In this document: one piece after another, positions 7,642 to 14,401 of the stretch
Layout of the letters: each line of letters begins with the position of its first letter
How positions within the stretch are numbered: the first letter of the stretch is position 1
Source of the DNA: JBOHRE01 sp050732635
Lineage (GTDB): Bacteria; Gemmatimonadota; Gemmatimonadetes; Longimicrobiales; RSA9
DNA length: 14,401 nucleotides
NCBI GenBank assembly: GCA_050732635.1
Contig: JBOHRE010000084.1
Location: 1 to 14,401, forward strand
Direction: 5' to 3'
Position numbers and translations under genes: made by a program
The notes under the pieces: model-generated
Told to the model about the DNA's origin: nothing
Database searches by the model: none
Seen by the model: the letters and a program-made list of their open reading frames with translations, nothing else

Positions 7642-8850
7642 GTGCACGGCACCATAAGTGACTTCAGTCGGCTGACGGCACAGCTGGACGCGATCCAGGC
7701 GGCGTTGCGGGAGCAGCGCCTGGACGGCTGGCTGCTGTTCGACCTGCACGCCCGCAACCCGGTGGCGGATTGGCTGCTCGGTCTGGGCGACCTGACACGG
7801 CGCTTCTTCGTGCTGATTCCCGCCGCGGGCGAGCCAGTCGCGATCACGCACGGGATCGAGCAGCAGGTGTGGCAGAACTGGCCGTGGCGACGCGAGCGTT
7901 ACAGTGGCTGGAGCGAGCTGGACGATGTGCTGCGCCGGACGCTCGGGGCTCAACGGCGCGTCGCGCTCGAGACGAGCGAATGCAATCGGGTGCCGGCCAT
8001 CGATTTCGTACCGGCAGGCGTTGTCGAGCTGGTGCGCGCTGCCGGGCCGGAGGTGGTCAGCTCTGCGGAGCTGATCACGATGTTCTATGCCAGCTGGAGC
8101 CTCGAGCAATACGCATCGCACAAGCGGGCGTCCGTCGTGCTGGCGGCTGTCGCCCGTGCGGCGTTTCGCCGACTGAGCGAGCAGGTCCGTGAGCAGGGTG
8201 CAGGGTCCGAAGGCGAGCTGCGGCAATGGGTTCTGGATGAGCTGGCGCGGCGCGGCGCCGGCGTGGGTGCAGACAGCATCGTCGCCAACGGGCCGAACGC
8301 CGCGAATCCGCACTACGGTCCGGAGGGCGCTGGCGCGCCGCTGCGGCGCGGCGACCTGGTGCTGCTCGACCTGTGGGCGAAGGAAGCCGAAGACATGATC
8401 TACGCGGACCAGACCTGGATGGCGGTGCTCGACGCCCAGGTCGGTGAGGCGGTCCAGCCGATCTGGGCGGCGGTGCGCGACGCGCGCGATGCGGCGGTGC
8501 GCTTCCTGCGCGAGAGCTGGTCGGCGGCGGCGCCGGCGCGCGGCTTCGAGGTCGATGACGTCGCGCGCGCCGTGATCCGCGAGCGCGGCTACGGCGAGCA
8601 CTTCATCCATCGCACCGGCCACTCGATCGATCGCGACACCCACGGCGCCGGCCCGAACATCGACAACTACGAGACGCATGAGGTGCGGCGGCTGATCCCG
8701 GGCATCGGCTTCTCGATCGAGCCCGGCATCTACCTGCCGGGCAGCGTCGGCATGCGCACGGAGCTCAACGTGTTCATCGGTAGCGACGGCCCGGAAGTGA
8801 CGACGCCGGATCCGCAGCGTGAGCTGTTCACGCTGCTCGAGGCACCGTGA
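7642..8850 (+). CDS. M24-family metallopeptidase (Xaa-Pro aminopeptidase/prolidase-like)
   Basis: A 402-aa cytoplasmic protein with an N-terminal creatinase/prolidase-like domain (about 1-160) and a C-terminal pita-bread catalytic domain. All five dinuclear metal ligands can be placed: Asp243 (VLLDLWAK), Asp256 (IYADQTW), His327 (HRTGHSID), Glu360 (FSIEPGIY) and Glu374 (GMRTELNVF). Enzymes of this family remove N-terminal residues before proline or split Xaa-Pro dipeptides; which of these applies is uncertain. The start is GTG 7642, the first plausible in-frame start after the corA stop; no Shine-Dalgarno is visible. The last bases form GTGA, overlapping the start of the GvpL/F gene. Confidence 0.88.
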   Translation: MHGTISDFSRLTAQLDAIQAALREQRLDGWLLFDLHARNPVADWLLGLGDLTRRFFVLIPAAGEPVAITHGIEQQVWQNWPWRRERYSGWSELDDVLRRTLGAQRRVALETSECNRVPAIDFVPAGVVELVRAAGPEVVSSAELITMFYASWSLEQYASHKRASVVLAAVARAAFRRLSEQVREQGAGSEGELRQWVLDELARRGAGVGADSIVANGPNAANPHYGPEGAGAPLRRGDLVLLDLWAKEAEDMIYADQTWMAVLDAQVGEAVQPIWAAVRDARDAAVRFLRESWSAAAPARGFEVDDVARAVIRERGYGEHFIHRTGHSIDRDTHGAGPNIDNYETHEVRRLIPGIGFSIEPGIYLPGSVGMRTELNVFIGSDGPEVTTPDPQRELFTLLEAP

Positions 8851-9584
8851 GCCGGCAGCGGCGGCTGGACCGCGATCCGGTCCTGCGCGGCGACGTCGCG
8901 TCCGCGTCGCCCACGGTCGCGGCCGCTCAGCCGGGCGACGACAGCGCCTCGCATTCGGGCGCTGTTACCGACGACACGAGCGGCCTCTACCTCTTCGGCA
9001 TCGGTCGGACGGGTGGCTGGCGCGCACTGCGCAGCGGCTCGTCGCAGTCGGAGGAGCTGACCAAGGTACGATTCCGCGACCTCGAGGCGCTGGCCAGACC
9101 GGTGGCGTTCTCGACGCCCGCGCTGGACGCGGCCGCGCTGCAGTGGCATCAGCGCGCGATCGAATCGGCAATGCGTCACGGAACGGTGTTGCCGCTGCCC
9201 TTCGGCATCGTCTTCAAGGGGCGGCGCGCACTGATCCGCTTCCTGCAGGAGCAGTATCTGGCGCTGGACGAAGGCCTGGCGCTGCTCGACGGCCACTGGG
9301 AGCTGCGCCTGCACATCGGTCCAGCAAAGGGGGAGCCGGGTCCGGCTCTGGTCGACATCGCCACGGACGTCTATGCCGAGCTGCGGCGCCTGGCACGCGC
9401 GGCGCTGCCGTTCCCGAAGCTCCAGGGCCGGCTGCTCGGTGCCGCCTTCCTGGTCGAACGCGATGCCTGGATCAAATTCGTCGAACGCGCCGACGATCTG
9501 ATCGGTGCACACGCCGACCTCTCCTTCGATTTGACCGGACCCTGGGCGGCCTACGACTTCGTCCGTCTCGTCCGCAACGACTGA
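8847..9584 (+). CDS. GvpL/GvpF-family gas vesicle-type protein, solitary
   Basis: A 245-aa protein matching the GvpL/GvpF pattern: an opening strand GLYLFGIG (46-53), a central PLPFGIVF segment around residue 117, an AFLVERDAWIKFVERAD block resembling the family's second ferredoxin-like half, and the hallmark C-terminal LTGPWAAYDFV (229-239; usually TGPWPPYSF). GvpF and GvpL are accessory proteins of gas vesicle assembly and contact the shell protein GvpA. No gvpA or other gvp gene is in this window, so the function here is open. Residues 1-45 are a low-complexity Ser/Ala/Asp extension beyond the usual start. The start is GTG 8847 in GTGA overlap with the peptidase stop. The family call rests on motif recognition only. 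Confidence 0.8.
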   Translation: MSRQRRLDRDPVLRGDVASASPTVAAAQPGDDSASHSGAVTDDTSGLYLFGIGRTGGWRALRSGSSQSEELTKVRFRDLEALARPVAFSTPALDAAALQWHQRAIESAMRHGTVLPLPFGIVFKGRRALIRFLQEQYLALDEGLALLDGHWELRLHIGPAKGEPGPALVDIATDVYAELRRLARAALPFPKLQGRLLGAAFLVERDAWIKFVERADDLIGAHADLSFDLTGPWAAYDFVRLVRND

Positions 9585-9610
9585 CGCCCCCCTCGCAGCA
9601 CACGAACCGG

Positions 9611-11896
9611 ATGCTGGTCGACGTTGCATTGCCGCTGCCGCTGCCGCGCACCTTCGCATACGACGCCGCCACCGCGAATGGCGGCGAGCGGCTGCTGCCG
9701 GCCGGCACGCGGGTACTCGTGCCCTTCGGCCGTCGCCGTCTGATCGGTTGGGTGACCGGGCGAGAGGCGCGTGAACCGGAGCGCGGTGCCGTGCGCGAGG
9801 TGCTGCGTGTCCTCGATCGGCAGCCTACCGCCACCCCGGAGCTGCTGCGCCTCTGCGAGTGGATCGCCGGCTACTACCACGCGCCGCTCGGGCAGGTGCT
9901 GCGCACGGCGCTGCCCGCCGTGCTCAGCGATCCCCGGCGGCCGGAGCCGCCGCTCAAGACGCGACGCGTACTGCGCCTGACGCGCCGTCTGCCGACGCTG
10001 CTCGAGCGCGAGCAGGTGTTCGGCCGCGCGCACCGTCAGCAAGCGTGCTACGACGTGCTCGAGGCCAGTGGCGGCGCGGCCGAGCTGACGCACCTGCTGG
10101 AGGCCGGCGGCTTCTCACGCGGCGTGCTCGATGGACTCGTCGCCAAGGGCGTCGCCGAATTCATCGATGCGGTACTGGACCGCGATCCGTTCGTCGGCAT
10201 CGCGGTCGAGCCGCCCCCGGAGCTGACGCCCACGGCGGACCAGGCCGCCGTGCTCGGCAGGCTCCGCAGCGCCGTCGCCGAAGGTGCACCAGCGCCGATC
10301 GTGCTGCGCGGCGTGACTGGCTCGGGCAAGACGCTCGTCTACATCGAGCTATTGCGCGACGTCGTCGAGCGCCGCGGCCGCTCCGCCATCGTGCTGGTGC
10401 CGGAGATCTCACTCACGCCTCAGACTGTCGCGCGTTTCCGCGCGCGGTTCGGCGACACCATTGCCGTGCTCCACTCGGCGCTCTCCGATGGCGAGCGCTA
10501 CGACGCCTGGCGCGCGCTACGGGATGGGCAACGTCGCATCGCGATCGGCGCGCGCTCGGCGGTCTTCGCGCCGGTCCCCGATCTGGGCGCCATCATCGTC
10601 GACGAGGAGCACGAGTCGAGCTACAAGCAGGCGGAGGCGCCGCGTTACCATGCCCGCGATGTCGCCGTCGTCCGCGCCAAGCTGGCTGGCGCCGTGTGCC
10701 TGCTCGGCTCGGCCACGCCCTCGCTCGAGAGCTGGGCCAATACCGTAGCCGGGAAGTTTCGGCTACTCGAGCTGCCCGTCCGCGTCGAGGGCTGGCCGCT
10801 GCCGCCCGTGCAGGTCCTCGATCTGCGCGAGGCGCGCAAAGGCGAACGTGGTGCGCCGAAGGAGCGGCAGCGTGAGTCCGAGCGGGAGCGGCGCATGCCC
10901 GTCATCATCACCGATGCCTTGCGTGCTGCCCTCGAGGCGCGCCTGCAGCGGCGCGAACAGGCGATCCTGCTGCTGAACCGGCGTGGCTACGCGACCTTCG
11001 TGCAATGCCGGGAGTGCGGCCATGTCTGGCACTGCGCCGACTGCAATGTCTCACTGACGTACCACCGGACGCGCAGGCGCCTGCTCTGCCACTATTGCTC
11101 GCGGCAGCAAGCGCTACCGCGCGACTGCGAGGAATGCCGTTCCGACGACATCGCGTACCGCGGAATCGGTACGGAGCAGGTCGAGCGCTCGGTCGGCGAG
11201 CTGGTGCCGGCGGCGCGCATTGCGCGTATGGATGTGGACACCACGGGCGGCAAATGGGCGCACCACGAGATCCTGGGCCGCGTCGAGCGCGGTGAGGTCG
11301 ACATCCTGCTGGGTACGCAGATGATCGCGAAAGGACTCGATTTTCCTCGGGTGACGCTGGTGGGCGTGATCAACGCTGATGTCGGTATGAACCTGCCCGA
11401 CTTCCGCGCGAGCGAGCGCACATTTCAGCTGCTGACGCAGGTGGCTGGCCGCGCCGGTCGCGGCCCGCTCGGCGGCGAGGTCCTGATTCAGACGGCGCTG
11501 CCGGGGCACTACGCGATCCGCTGCGCCATCGGTCACGACTTCGCTGGCTTCGTCGCACAGGAGCTGGAGGAGCGCCGCCAGCCGCCGTATCCACCCCACG
11601 CCAGGCTCATCAACATTGTGGCGAGCGGTGTGCAGGAGGAGCCGGTTGCCCGCGCCGCCGAGGATGCCGCTGCCTGGGTCCGCGGTCGCGTGCCGGCAGG
11701 AGTCGAGCTGTTGGGTCCCGCGCCCTGCGCGATCGATCGCATCCGCGGACGCTGGCGCTGGCACTTCCTGCTGCGCAGCAGCAGTGCAGCGGCACTCGGC
11801 GAGCTCGGCCGTGCGTTCCACGCCGAGTTCCCCCAACGCAGCGCCGCCGCCGACATCCGCTACGCCATCGATCGCGATCCGGTCCATCTCCTCTGA
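9611..11896 (+). CDS. priA: Primosomal protein N' (replication restart helicase PriA)
   Basis: A 761-aa superfamily 2 helicase that reloads the replisome at stalled forks. The N-terminal DNA-binding domain begins MLVDVALPLPLPRTFAY. Walker A is GVTGSGKT (234-241, Lys240), and the DEAH-type Walker B is DEEH (331-334, IIVDEEHESSYKQ). The helicase core is interrupted by the zinc-binding insert with eight cysteines (466, 469, 475, 478, 493, 496, 506, 509). Later motifs include LLGTQMIAKGLDFP and QVAGRAGR. I chose ATG 9611 because it matches the normal PriA N-terminus; the open frame upstream is the out-of-frame shadow of the GvpL/F gene. The gene follows the GvpL/F stop by 26 bp with no strong ribosome binding site. 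Confidence 0.97.
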   Translation: MLVDVALPLPLPRTFAYDAATANGGERLLPAGTRVLVPFGRRRLIGWVTGREAREPERGAVREVLRVLDRQPTATPELLRLCEWIAGYYHAPLGQVLRTALPAVLSDPRRPEPPLKTRRVLRLTRRLPTLLEREQVFGRAHRQQACYDVLEASGGAAELTHLLEAGGFSRGVLDGLVAKGVAEFIDAVLDRDPFVGIAVEPPPELTPTADQAAVLGRLRSAVAEGAPAPIVLRGVTGSGKTLVYIELLRDVVERRGRSAIVLVPEISLTPQTVARFRARFGDTIAVLHSALSDGERYDAWRALRDGQRRIAIGARSAVFAPVPDLGAIIVDEEHESSYKQAEAPRYHARDVAVVRAKLAGAVCLLGSATPSLESWANTVAGKFRLLELPVRVEGWPLPPVQVLDLREARKGERGAPKERQRESERERRMPVIITDALRAALEARLQRREQAILLLNRRGYATFVQCRECGHVWHCADCNVSLTYHRTRRRLLCHYCSRQQALPRDCEECRSDDIAYRGIGTEQVERSVGELVPAARIARMDVDTTGGKWAHHEILGRVERGEVDILLGTQMIAKGLDFPRVTLVGVINADVGMNLPDFRASERTFQLLTQVAGRAGRGPLGGEVLIQTALPGHYAIRCAIGHDFAGFVAQELEERRQPPYPPHARLINIVASGVQEEPVARAAEDAAAWVRGRVPAGVELLGPAPCAIDRIRGRWRWHFLLRSSSAAALGELGRAFHAEFPQRSAAADIRYAIDRDPVHLL

Positions 11897-11930
11897 GCCG
11901 CCTTGCCGCGGCCCGCCCCCGGCGAGTCGT

Positions 11931-11964
11931 CCCCAGCCCCAGCCCCAGCCCCAGCCCCCACCCC
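11931..11964 (+). repeat. CCCCAG array after priA (G-rich on the minus strand)
   Basis: C-runs at 11931-11934, 11937-11940, 11943-11946, 11949-11952 and 11955-11959, separated by AG, then a single A and CCCC at 11961-11964. The unit is the reverse complement of the GGGGCT array at 2988-3020. The minus strand therefore carries six G-runs with 1-2 nt loops, a strong G-quadruplex pattern. The array ends two bases before the putative -35 element of the HNH gene. Confidence 0.85.
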
Positions 11965-11965
11965 A

Positions 11966-11995
11966 TTGATTCCCCACCTGTCTTTTCGCTAAACT
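11966..11995 (+). promoter_or_regulatory. Putative sigma70 promoter of the HNH gene
   Basis: TTGATT (11966-11971), an 18-bp spacer, and TAAACT (11990-11995) lie in a short AT-richer stretch. Transcription would begin near 12002, giving a 5' leader of about 37 nt up to ATT 12039. It is the best-looking promoter in the window, and its position just after priA suggests that the HNH gene is transcribed separately. Confidence 0.55.
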
Positions 11996-12025
11996 TTCGG
12001 CGTACGAGTCCGCGTGGCTGCGGGA

Positions 12026-12032
12026 AAGGAGG
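12026..12032 (+). promoter_or_regulatory. Strong Shine-Dalgarno AAGGAGG that decides the HNH start
   Basis: A perfect AAGGAGG. In the HNH frame the codons at normal spacing are ATT 12039 (6 nt) and ACG 12042 (9 nt). The nearest standard start in frame, TTG 12063, is 30 nt away. A GTG at 12034 in another frame is only 1 nt away and opens a 10-codon ORF ending in TGA 12064-12066, which overlaps that TTG. Confidence 0.6.
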
Positions 12033-12038
12033 AGTGCG

Positions 12039-12632
12039 ATTACGGCATCGGGCTGCCTGGCGTTGAACGCCTCGTTCGAGCCGCTGACGATCCTGCCGGT
12101 ACGGCGTGCGCTGCGCCTGGTGCTGGAACAGAAGGCGGAGGTCCTGGAGGCGGACGGGAATCGGGTCTATCGCTCCGAGCGGCACGAGCTGGCCGCGCCC
12201 GTGGTGATCCGGTTGGTCCGCTACATCCATGTGCCACGCAAGTTCCGGCGTCAGGTCACCAACACCTTCCTGTTCGCCCGTGACCATTACCGCTGCGAGT
12301 ACTGCGGGCGGCATCGCGCGCAGCTGCGGGGTCGCGAGTTCCTGACGCGCGACCACCTCGTGCCGCTCTCGCGCGGCGGGCACAATACCTGGCAGAACGT
12401 GGTGACGGCCTGCTCGAGTTGCAACAATCGCAAGGGAAATCGGCTGGCGCAGGAGGCGCGGATGCACCCGTTGCACGTGCCGCGCGAGCCGAACTACGTC
12501 GAGCTGGTCTGGGCCGTGCGGCGCATCACTGCGGTCCAGGCGAAGTACATCAAGCTGTTCTACGGCGAGGAGGTGCTGCGCGCGCTGTCGGCGCGCGAGG
12601 CACCGGGCGCGGAGGCGGTTCCGGCGGCCTGA
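12039..12632 (+). CDS. HNH endonuclease family protein, probable ATT start
   Basis: 197 aa if started at ATT 12039 (189 aa from TTG 12063). The HNH/zinc module is clear: Cys86 and Cys89 (CEYCG), Asp105-His106 (DHLVPLSRGG), Asn120 (WQNVV), and Cys125 and Cys128 (CSSCNNRKGN). The two Cys pairs bind structural zinc; the His/Asn residues form the metal-dependent nuclease site. The N-terminal block LALNASFEPLTILPVRRAL corresponds to a conserved VLNAsyePL-type start seen in this bacterial HNH group. Residues just upstream of TTG 12063 (GCLA) look like part of that block, and the strong Shine-Dalgarno at 12026-12032 fits ATT 12039. The biological role of this group is poorly defined. It has its own likely promoter. 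Confidence 0.85.
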   Translation: MTASGCLALNASFEPLTILPVRRALRLVLEQKAEVLEADGNRVYRSERHELAAPVVIRLVRYIHVPRKFRRQVTNTFLFARDHYRCEYCGRHRAQLRGREFLTRDHLVPLSRGGHNTWQNVVTACSSCNNRKGNRLAQEARMHPLHVPREPNYVELVWAVRRITAVQAKYIKLFYGEEVLRALSAREAPGAEAVPAA

Positions 12633-12793
12633 GGCTGGCGCGCCGGTACCGTCGCGCATTATCCTTCGTTCGTAGGCGAGTCAGACCCAGGGGCCGGCAG
12701 GCACGCGGCCCGTTGCCGGATCCGCCGTTACAGCGGCTCACCCCGACCGGCAGCGCGATTCTCTCCCCGACAGACCCTGTCCGTGAGGACGCC

Positions 12794-13243
12794 ATGATTG
12801 GCGGCACGATTCACATCCGTTCGGGGTGGTGGGAGTGGCGCGCGCATTTTCTGGAGGCCGAGCGGCGCGGTGAGCTCAAGCTCGTCTCACTCGACGAGCC
12901 GGGGGAGGAGATGACGGTCGACCTGCCGGCCGCCTGGCGCGAGTACGCTGCGGAGCTGATTCAGGACTTTGCTCGTGCGCCGCGGCAGCGGATCTGGCGG
13001 GACCGACAGGGCTCACAGTGGCGCGTGACCGAGCAGCTGCTCGACGTCGCAACCAGGGGCGCGGCTGCTGCCGCGCTGCCGCCGCAGCTCGAGTTCGTGG
13101 GCGGCAATGAGGCCTGGATGGCGCCGCGGCCGCGCGCGCTGCGGCTGGGCCAGCTCACGCGCGAGGAGCTTCAGTCCGCGCTGGACCGCGCCCGCGGCGC
13201 ACCCCGAGCGCAGACTACCGCCGGCGATCAGCAACCGCTGTAG
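12794..13243 (+). CDS. Uncharacterised 149-aa protein
   Basis: I do not recognise this gene. ATG 12794 follows GAGGA (12785-12789) at a fitting distance. The product starts MIGGTIHIRSGWWEWRAHF, has no signal peptide or membrane helix, and is rich in Trp, Arg and Glu in its first half (WREYAAEL, IWRDRQGSQWRV). The C-terminal third is Ala/Pro/Arg-rich with LRLGQLTREELQSALDRARG. The alternation of Trp and charged residues suggests a small soluble domain. The last 16 bp overlap the end of the response regulator gene on the opposite strand. Codon usage matches its neighbours and the start is convincing, so I believe the gene is real. Confidence 0.65.
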   Translation: MIGGTIHIRSGWWEWRAHFLEAERRGELKLVSLDEPGEEMTVDLPAAWREYAAELIQDFARAPRQRIWRDRQGSQWRVTEQLLDVATRGAAAAALPPQLEFVGGNEAWMAPRPRALRLGQLTREELQSALDRARGAPRAQTTAGDQQPL

Positions 13244-13644
13244 GAGCCGTTGCCGCCGTCCGACGGTTGGGCCTGATCCGCGCCGACCATTCCAGTCAGT
13301 GATGCGATCTTCTCGAGCAGGCGCCGCGTATTCACCGGCTTGGGCACGAAATCGTCGGCGCCGGCCGCGAGGGCGAGCCGGTGCGCGCCCTCCATCGCGG
13401 TGACTGCGATGATCGGTACGTTCTGGGTCTCGTCGCGTTGGCGGAGCTCACGGGTGGCGGCGAAGCCGTCGAGCTCCGGCATCATGACGTCCATCAGGAT
13501 GAGGTCAGGCCGAGAGTCGGCGGCGACCTCGATGGCCTGGCGCCCATCGACAGCCTCGAGCACGCGATAACCGAAGGCCTCCAGCAGCGTCTTCAGCGCT
13601 TCACGGCTGTCGAGGTGATCCTCGGCGATCAGAATGAGCGGCAT
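13228..13644 (-). CDS. Single-domain response regulator (CheY-like receiver)
   Basis: 138 aa consisting of one receiver domain. The acidic pocket is Glu8-Asp9 (LIAEDH), the phosphoacceptor is Asp52 (LILMDVMMPELDG), and the switch residues Thr82 (AVTAME) and Lys102 (FVPKPVN) are present, so it should be phosphorylatable. No output domain follows; the C-terminus is a short Gly/Ser-rich tail ending in Cys. Such proteins act as phosphorelay intermediates or bind partners directly; no histidine kinase is in the window. The start is ATG 13644, with ATG 13659 (five residues longer) equally possible; neither has a strong ribosome binding site. The longer open frame towards 14391 overlaps the PTPS gene and is not coding. 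It is convergent with the preceding gene, overlapping by 16 bp. Confidence 0.9.
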   Translation of the reverse strand: MPLILIAEDHLDSREALKTLLEAFGYRVLEAVDGRQAIEVAADSRPDLILMDVMMPELDGFAATRELRQRDETQNVPIIAVTAMEGAHRLALAAGADDFVPKPVNTRRLLEKIASLTGMVGADQAQPSDGGNGSYSGC

Positions 13645-13862
13645 ACTGGCGCGGTCCATGACGGCCCGCGTCGCGCTACGAGGTCGCCTGATTCTGGCAC
13701 CGCCGTCGCGCTGTATCGAATCCGACTCGCCACTCCTCGTCTGCTGCACGCTGCTATCCACCACTCCGTCGGTGACGCTGCTGCCTGGTACCGGCTTGCA
13801 AGAGCCCGGCCACCGGGGCACGTGCTGGACGCGCGCGGTCCGGACACCGTAGGTTTCGGCAC

Positions 13863-14318
13863 ATGCCCGAGGCATTTCTGACGCGCCGCGTGCGCTTCGC
13901 GGCGGCGCACCGGTATTATCGTGCAGACTGGGATGAGGCGCGCAACCGCGCGACGTTCGGCGCCTGCAGCAACGAGCACGGCCATGGCCACAACTACCTG
14001 CTGGAGGTGACCGTGCGCGGCACCGTGGATGCCGCAACCGGCTTCGCGGTCGATCTCGCGGCGCTCGACGGGCTGCTCGAGCGCGAAGTCCGTCAGCGGC
14101 TGGACCACCAGCATCTGAACCACGCGGTGGCGGAGTTTGCCAGCGGCCAGCGCATGCCGACCAGTGAGAACGTGCTGTTGTACCTGTGGCCGCGGCTCGT
14201 GGACCGCATGCCTCCAGGCACCCGGCTGCACCGACTGCGGCTGAGCGAGGACGAGACCTTTTTCGTGGACTACTATGGGAGTGGCAGGGATGAGCCGCAT
14301 GCGACCGAACGGTCCTAG
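13863..14318 (+). CDS. 6-pyruvoyl-tetrahydropterin synthase / QueD family enzyme
   Basis: A 151-aa member of the T-fold family. Zinc ligands are His16 (FAAAHRYY), His41 and His43 (HGHGHNYLLEV). Cys35 lies six residues before the first His of HGHNY, as in PTPS-type enzymes; His39 also fits a Cys-x3-His-x-His reading as in QueD. LDHQHLNH (about 81-88) supplies the conserved Asp-His pair, and PTSENVLLYLW is the usual later motif. The reaction is conversion of 7,8-dihydroneopterin triphosphate to 6-carboxy- or 6-pyruvoyl-tetrahydropterin, for queuosine or pterin synthesis; which product applies cannot be decided. The 203 bp separating it from the divergent response regulator holds no convincing promoter; a weak GTAGG precedes the ATG. 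Confidence 0.9.
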   Translation: MPEAFLTRRVRFAAAHRYYRADWDEARNRATFGACSNEHGHGHNYLLEVTVRGTVDAATGFAVDLAALDGLLEREVRQRLDHQHLNHAVAEFASGQRMPTSENVLLYLWPRLVDRMPPGTRLHRLRLSEDETFFVDYYGSGRDEPHATERS

Positions 14319-14401
14319 GTCGGTTCGCGATCTGTGGGCGGAGGGCGTAGCCGCGGCCACCGGCCGCAGCGGGCCCAGCCGCGCGCCGCACGCCTCCAAA
14401 C
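14290..14401 (+). CDS. Possible start of a downstream gene, 3' truncated
   Basis: ATG 14290 sits behind GGCAGGG inside the end of the PTPS/QueD gene and opens a frame that stays open for 37 codons to the window edge (MSRMRPNGPRSVRDLWAEGV and onward). An overlapping start would fit the coupling style seen elsewhere here. The visible Arg/Ala/Ser-rich sequence has no motif I recognise. A second ATG at 14299 is possible. It could be a chance open frame, since GC-rich DNA has few stops. Confidence 0.35.
   Translation, partial: MSRMRPNGPRSVRDLWAEGVAAATGRSGPSRAPHASK

Noticed and set aside
8819..9610. N-terminal extension of the PriA frame by about 264 codons
   Set aside because: It overlaps the GvpL/F gene in another frame, and PriA normally begins at the VALPLPL block encoded at 9611.
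12694..12719. CCGGCA/TGCCGG inverted repeat between the HNH gene and the unknown gene as a terminator
   Set aside because: The stem is only 6 bp with a long loop and no T-run; short inverted repeats are expected by chance at this GC content.
13660..13862. Divergent promoter region between the response regulator and PTPS/QueD genes
   Set aside because: A divergent promoter is expected here, but I found no -35/-10 pair with acceptable boxes and spacing on either strand.
13645..14391. N-terminal extension of the response regulator frame on the minus strand
   Set aside because: It runs antisense to the PTPS/QueD gene, and the sequence is Arg/Ala/Pro-rich without a domain; receiver domains start at the LILIAEDH strand.

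Overview
This is a GC-rich (roughly 70% by eye), gene-dense bacterial window with no rRNA, tRNA, CRISPR array or transposase visible. The compact layout, exported tandem amidohydrolases, GTG/TTG starts and overlapping stop/start codons fit a high-GC soil or environmental bacterium. Gemmatimonadota is my best guess, but nothing in the window proves the phylum.

Layout: (1) 3-806, the 3' part of a TPR-type protein. (2) 882-1360, a VapB-like antitoxin and a PIN toxin remnant that lacks its middle, behind a relatively AT-rich promoter region with three CCGTATA boxes. (3) 1384-4717, two paralogous exported amidohydrolases. Between them a (GGGGCT)n array faces its exact inverted complement across the ribosome binding site and start of the second gene. 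(4) 4714-11896, a tightly packed run on the + strand: class II HDAC-like deacetylase, SAM methyltransferase, CorA-type Mg2+/Co2+ transporter, M24 metallopeptidase, a solitary GvpL/GvpF-family protein, and primosomal helicase PriA. Several junctions overlap by 4 bases (TTGA, ATGA, GTGA), so most of the run is probably co-transcribed. (5) 11931-11964, another CCCCAG array, directly followed by a sigma70-like promoter and an HNH endonuclease gene whose start may be a rare ATT codon. (6) 12794-13659, an unrecognised 149-aa protein convergent with, and overlapping by 16 bp, a single-domain response regulator on the minus strand. (7) 13863-14318, a PTPS/QueD-family enzyme, then the probable start of another gene running off the window.

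Functionally this is mostly housekeeping and catabolic material: peptide or imino-compound hydrolysis (amidohydrolases, M24), ion transport, replication restart and pterin/deazaguanine chemistry. The least explained elements are the dispersed GGGGCT/AGCCCC hexamer arrays, the lone GvpL/F gene, the amidohydrolase paralogue that has Ser where its sister has the bridging Lys, the internally deleted PIN toxin, and the HNH gene start. The longest gene-free stretches are about 142 bp (11897-12038), 161 bp (12633-12793) and 203 bp (13660-13862). In the last two I see no convincing promoter or terminator.
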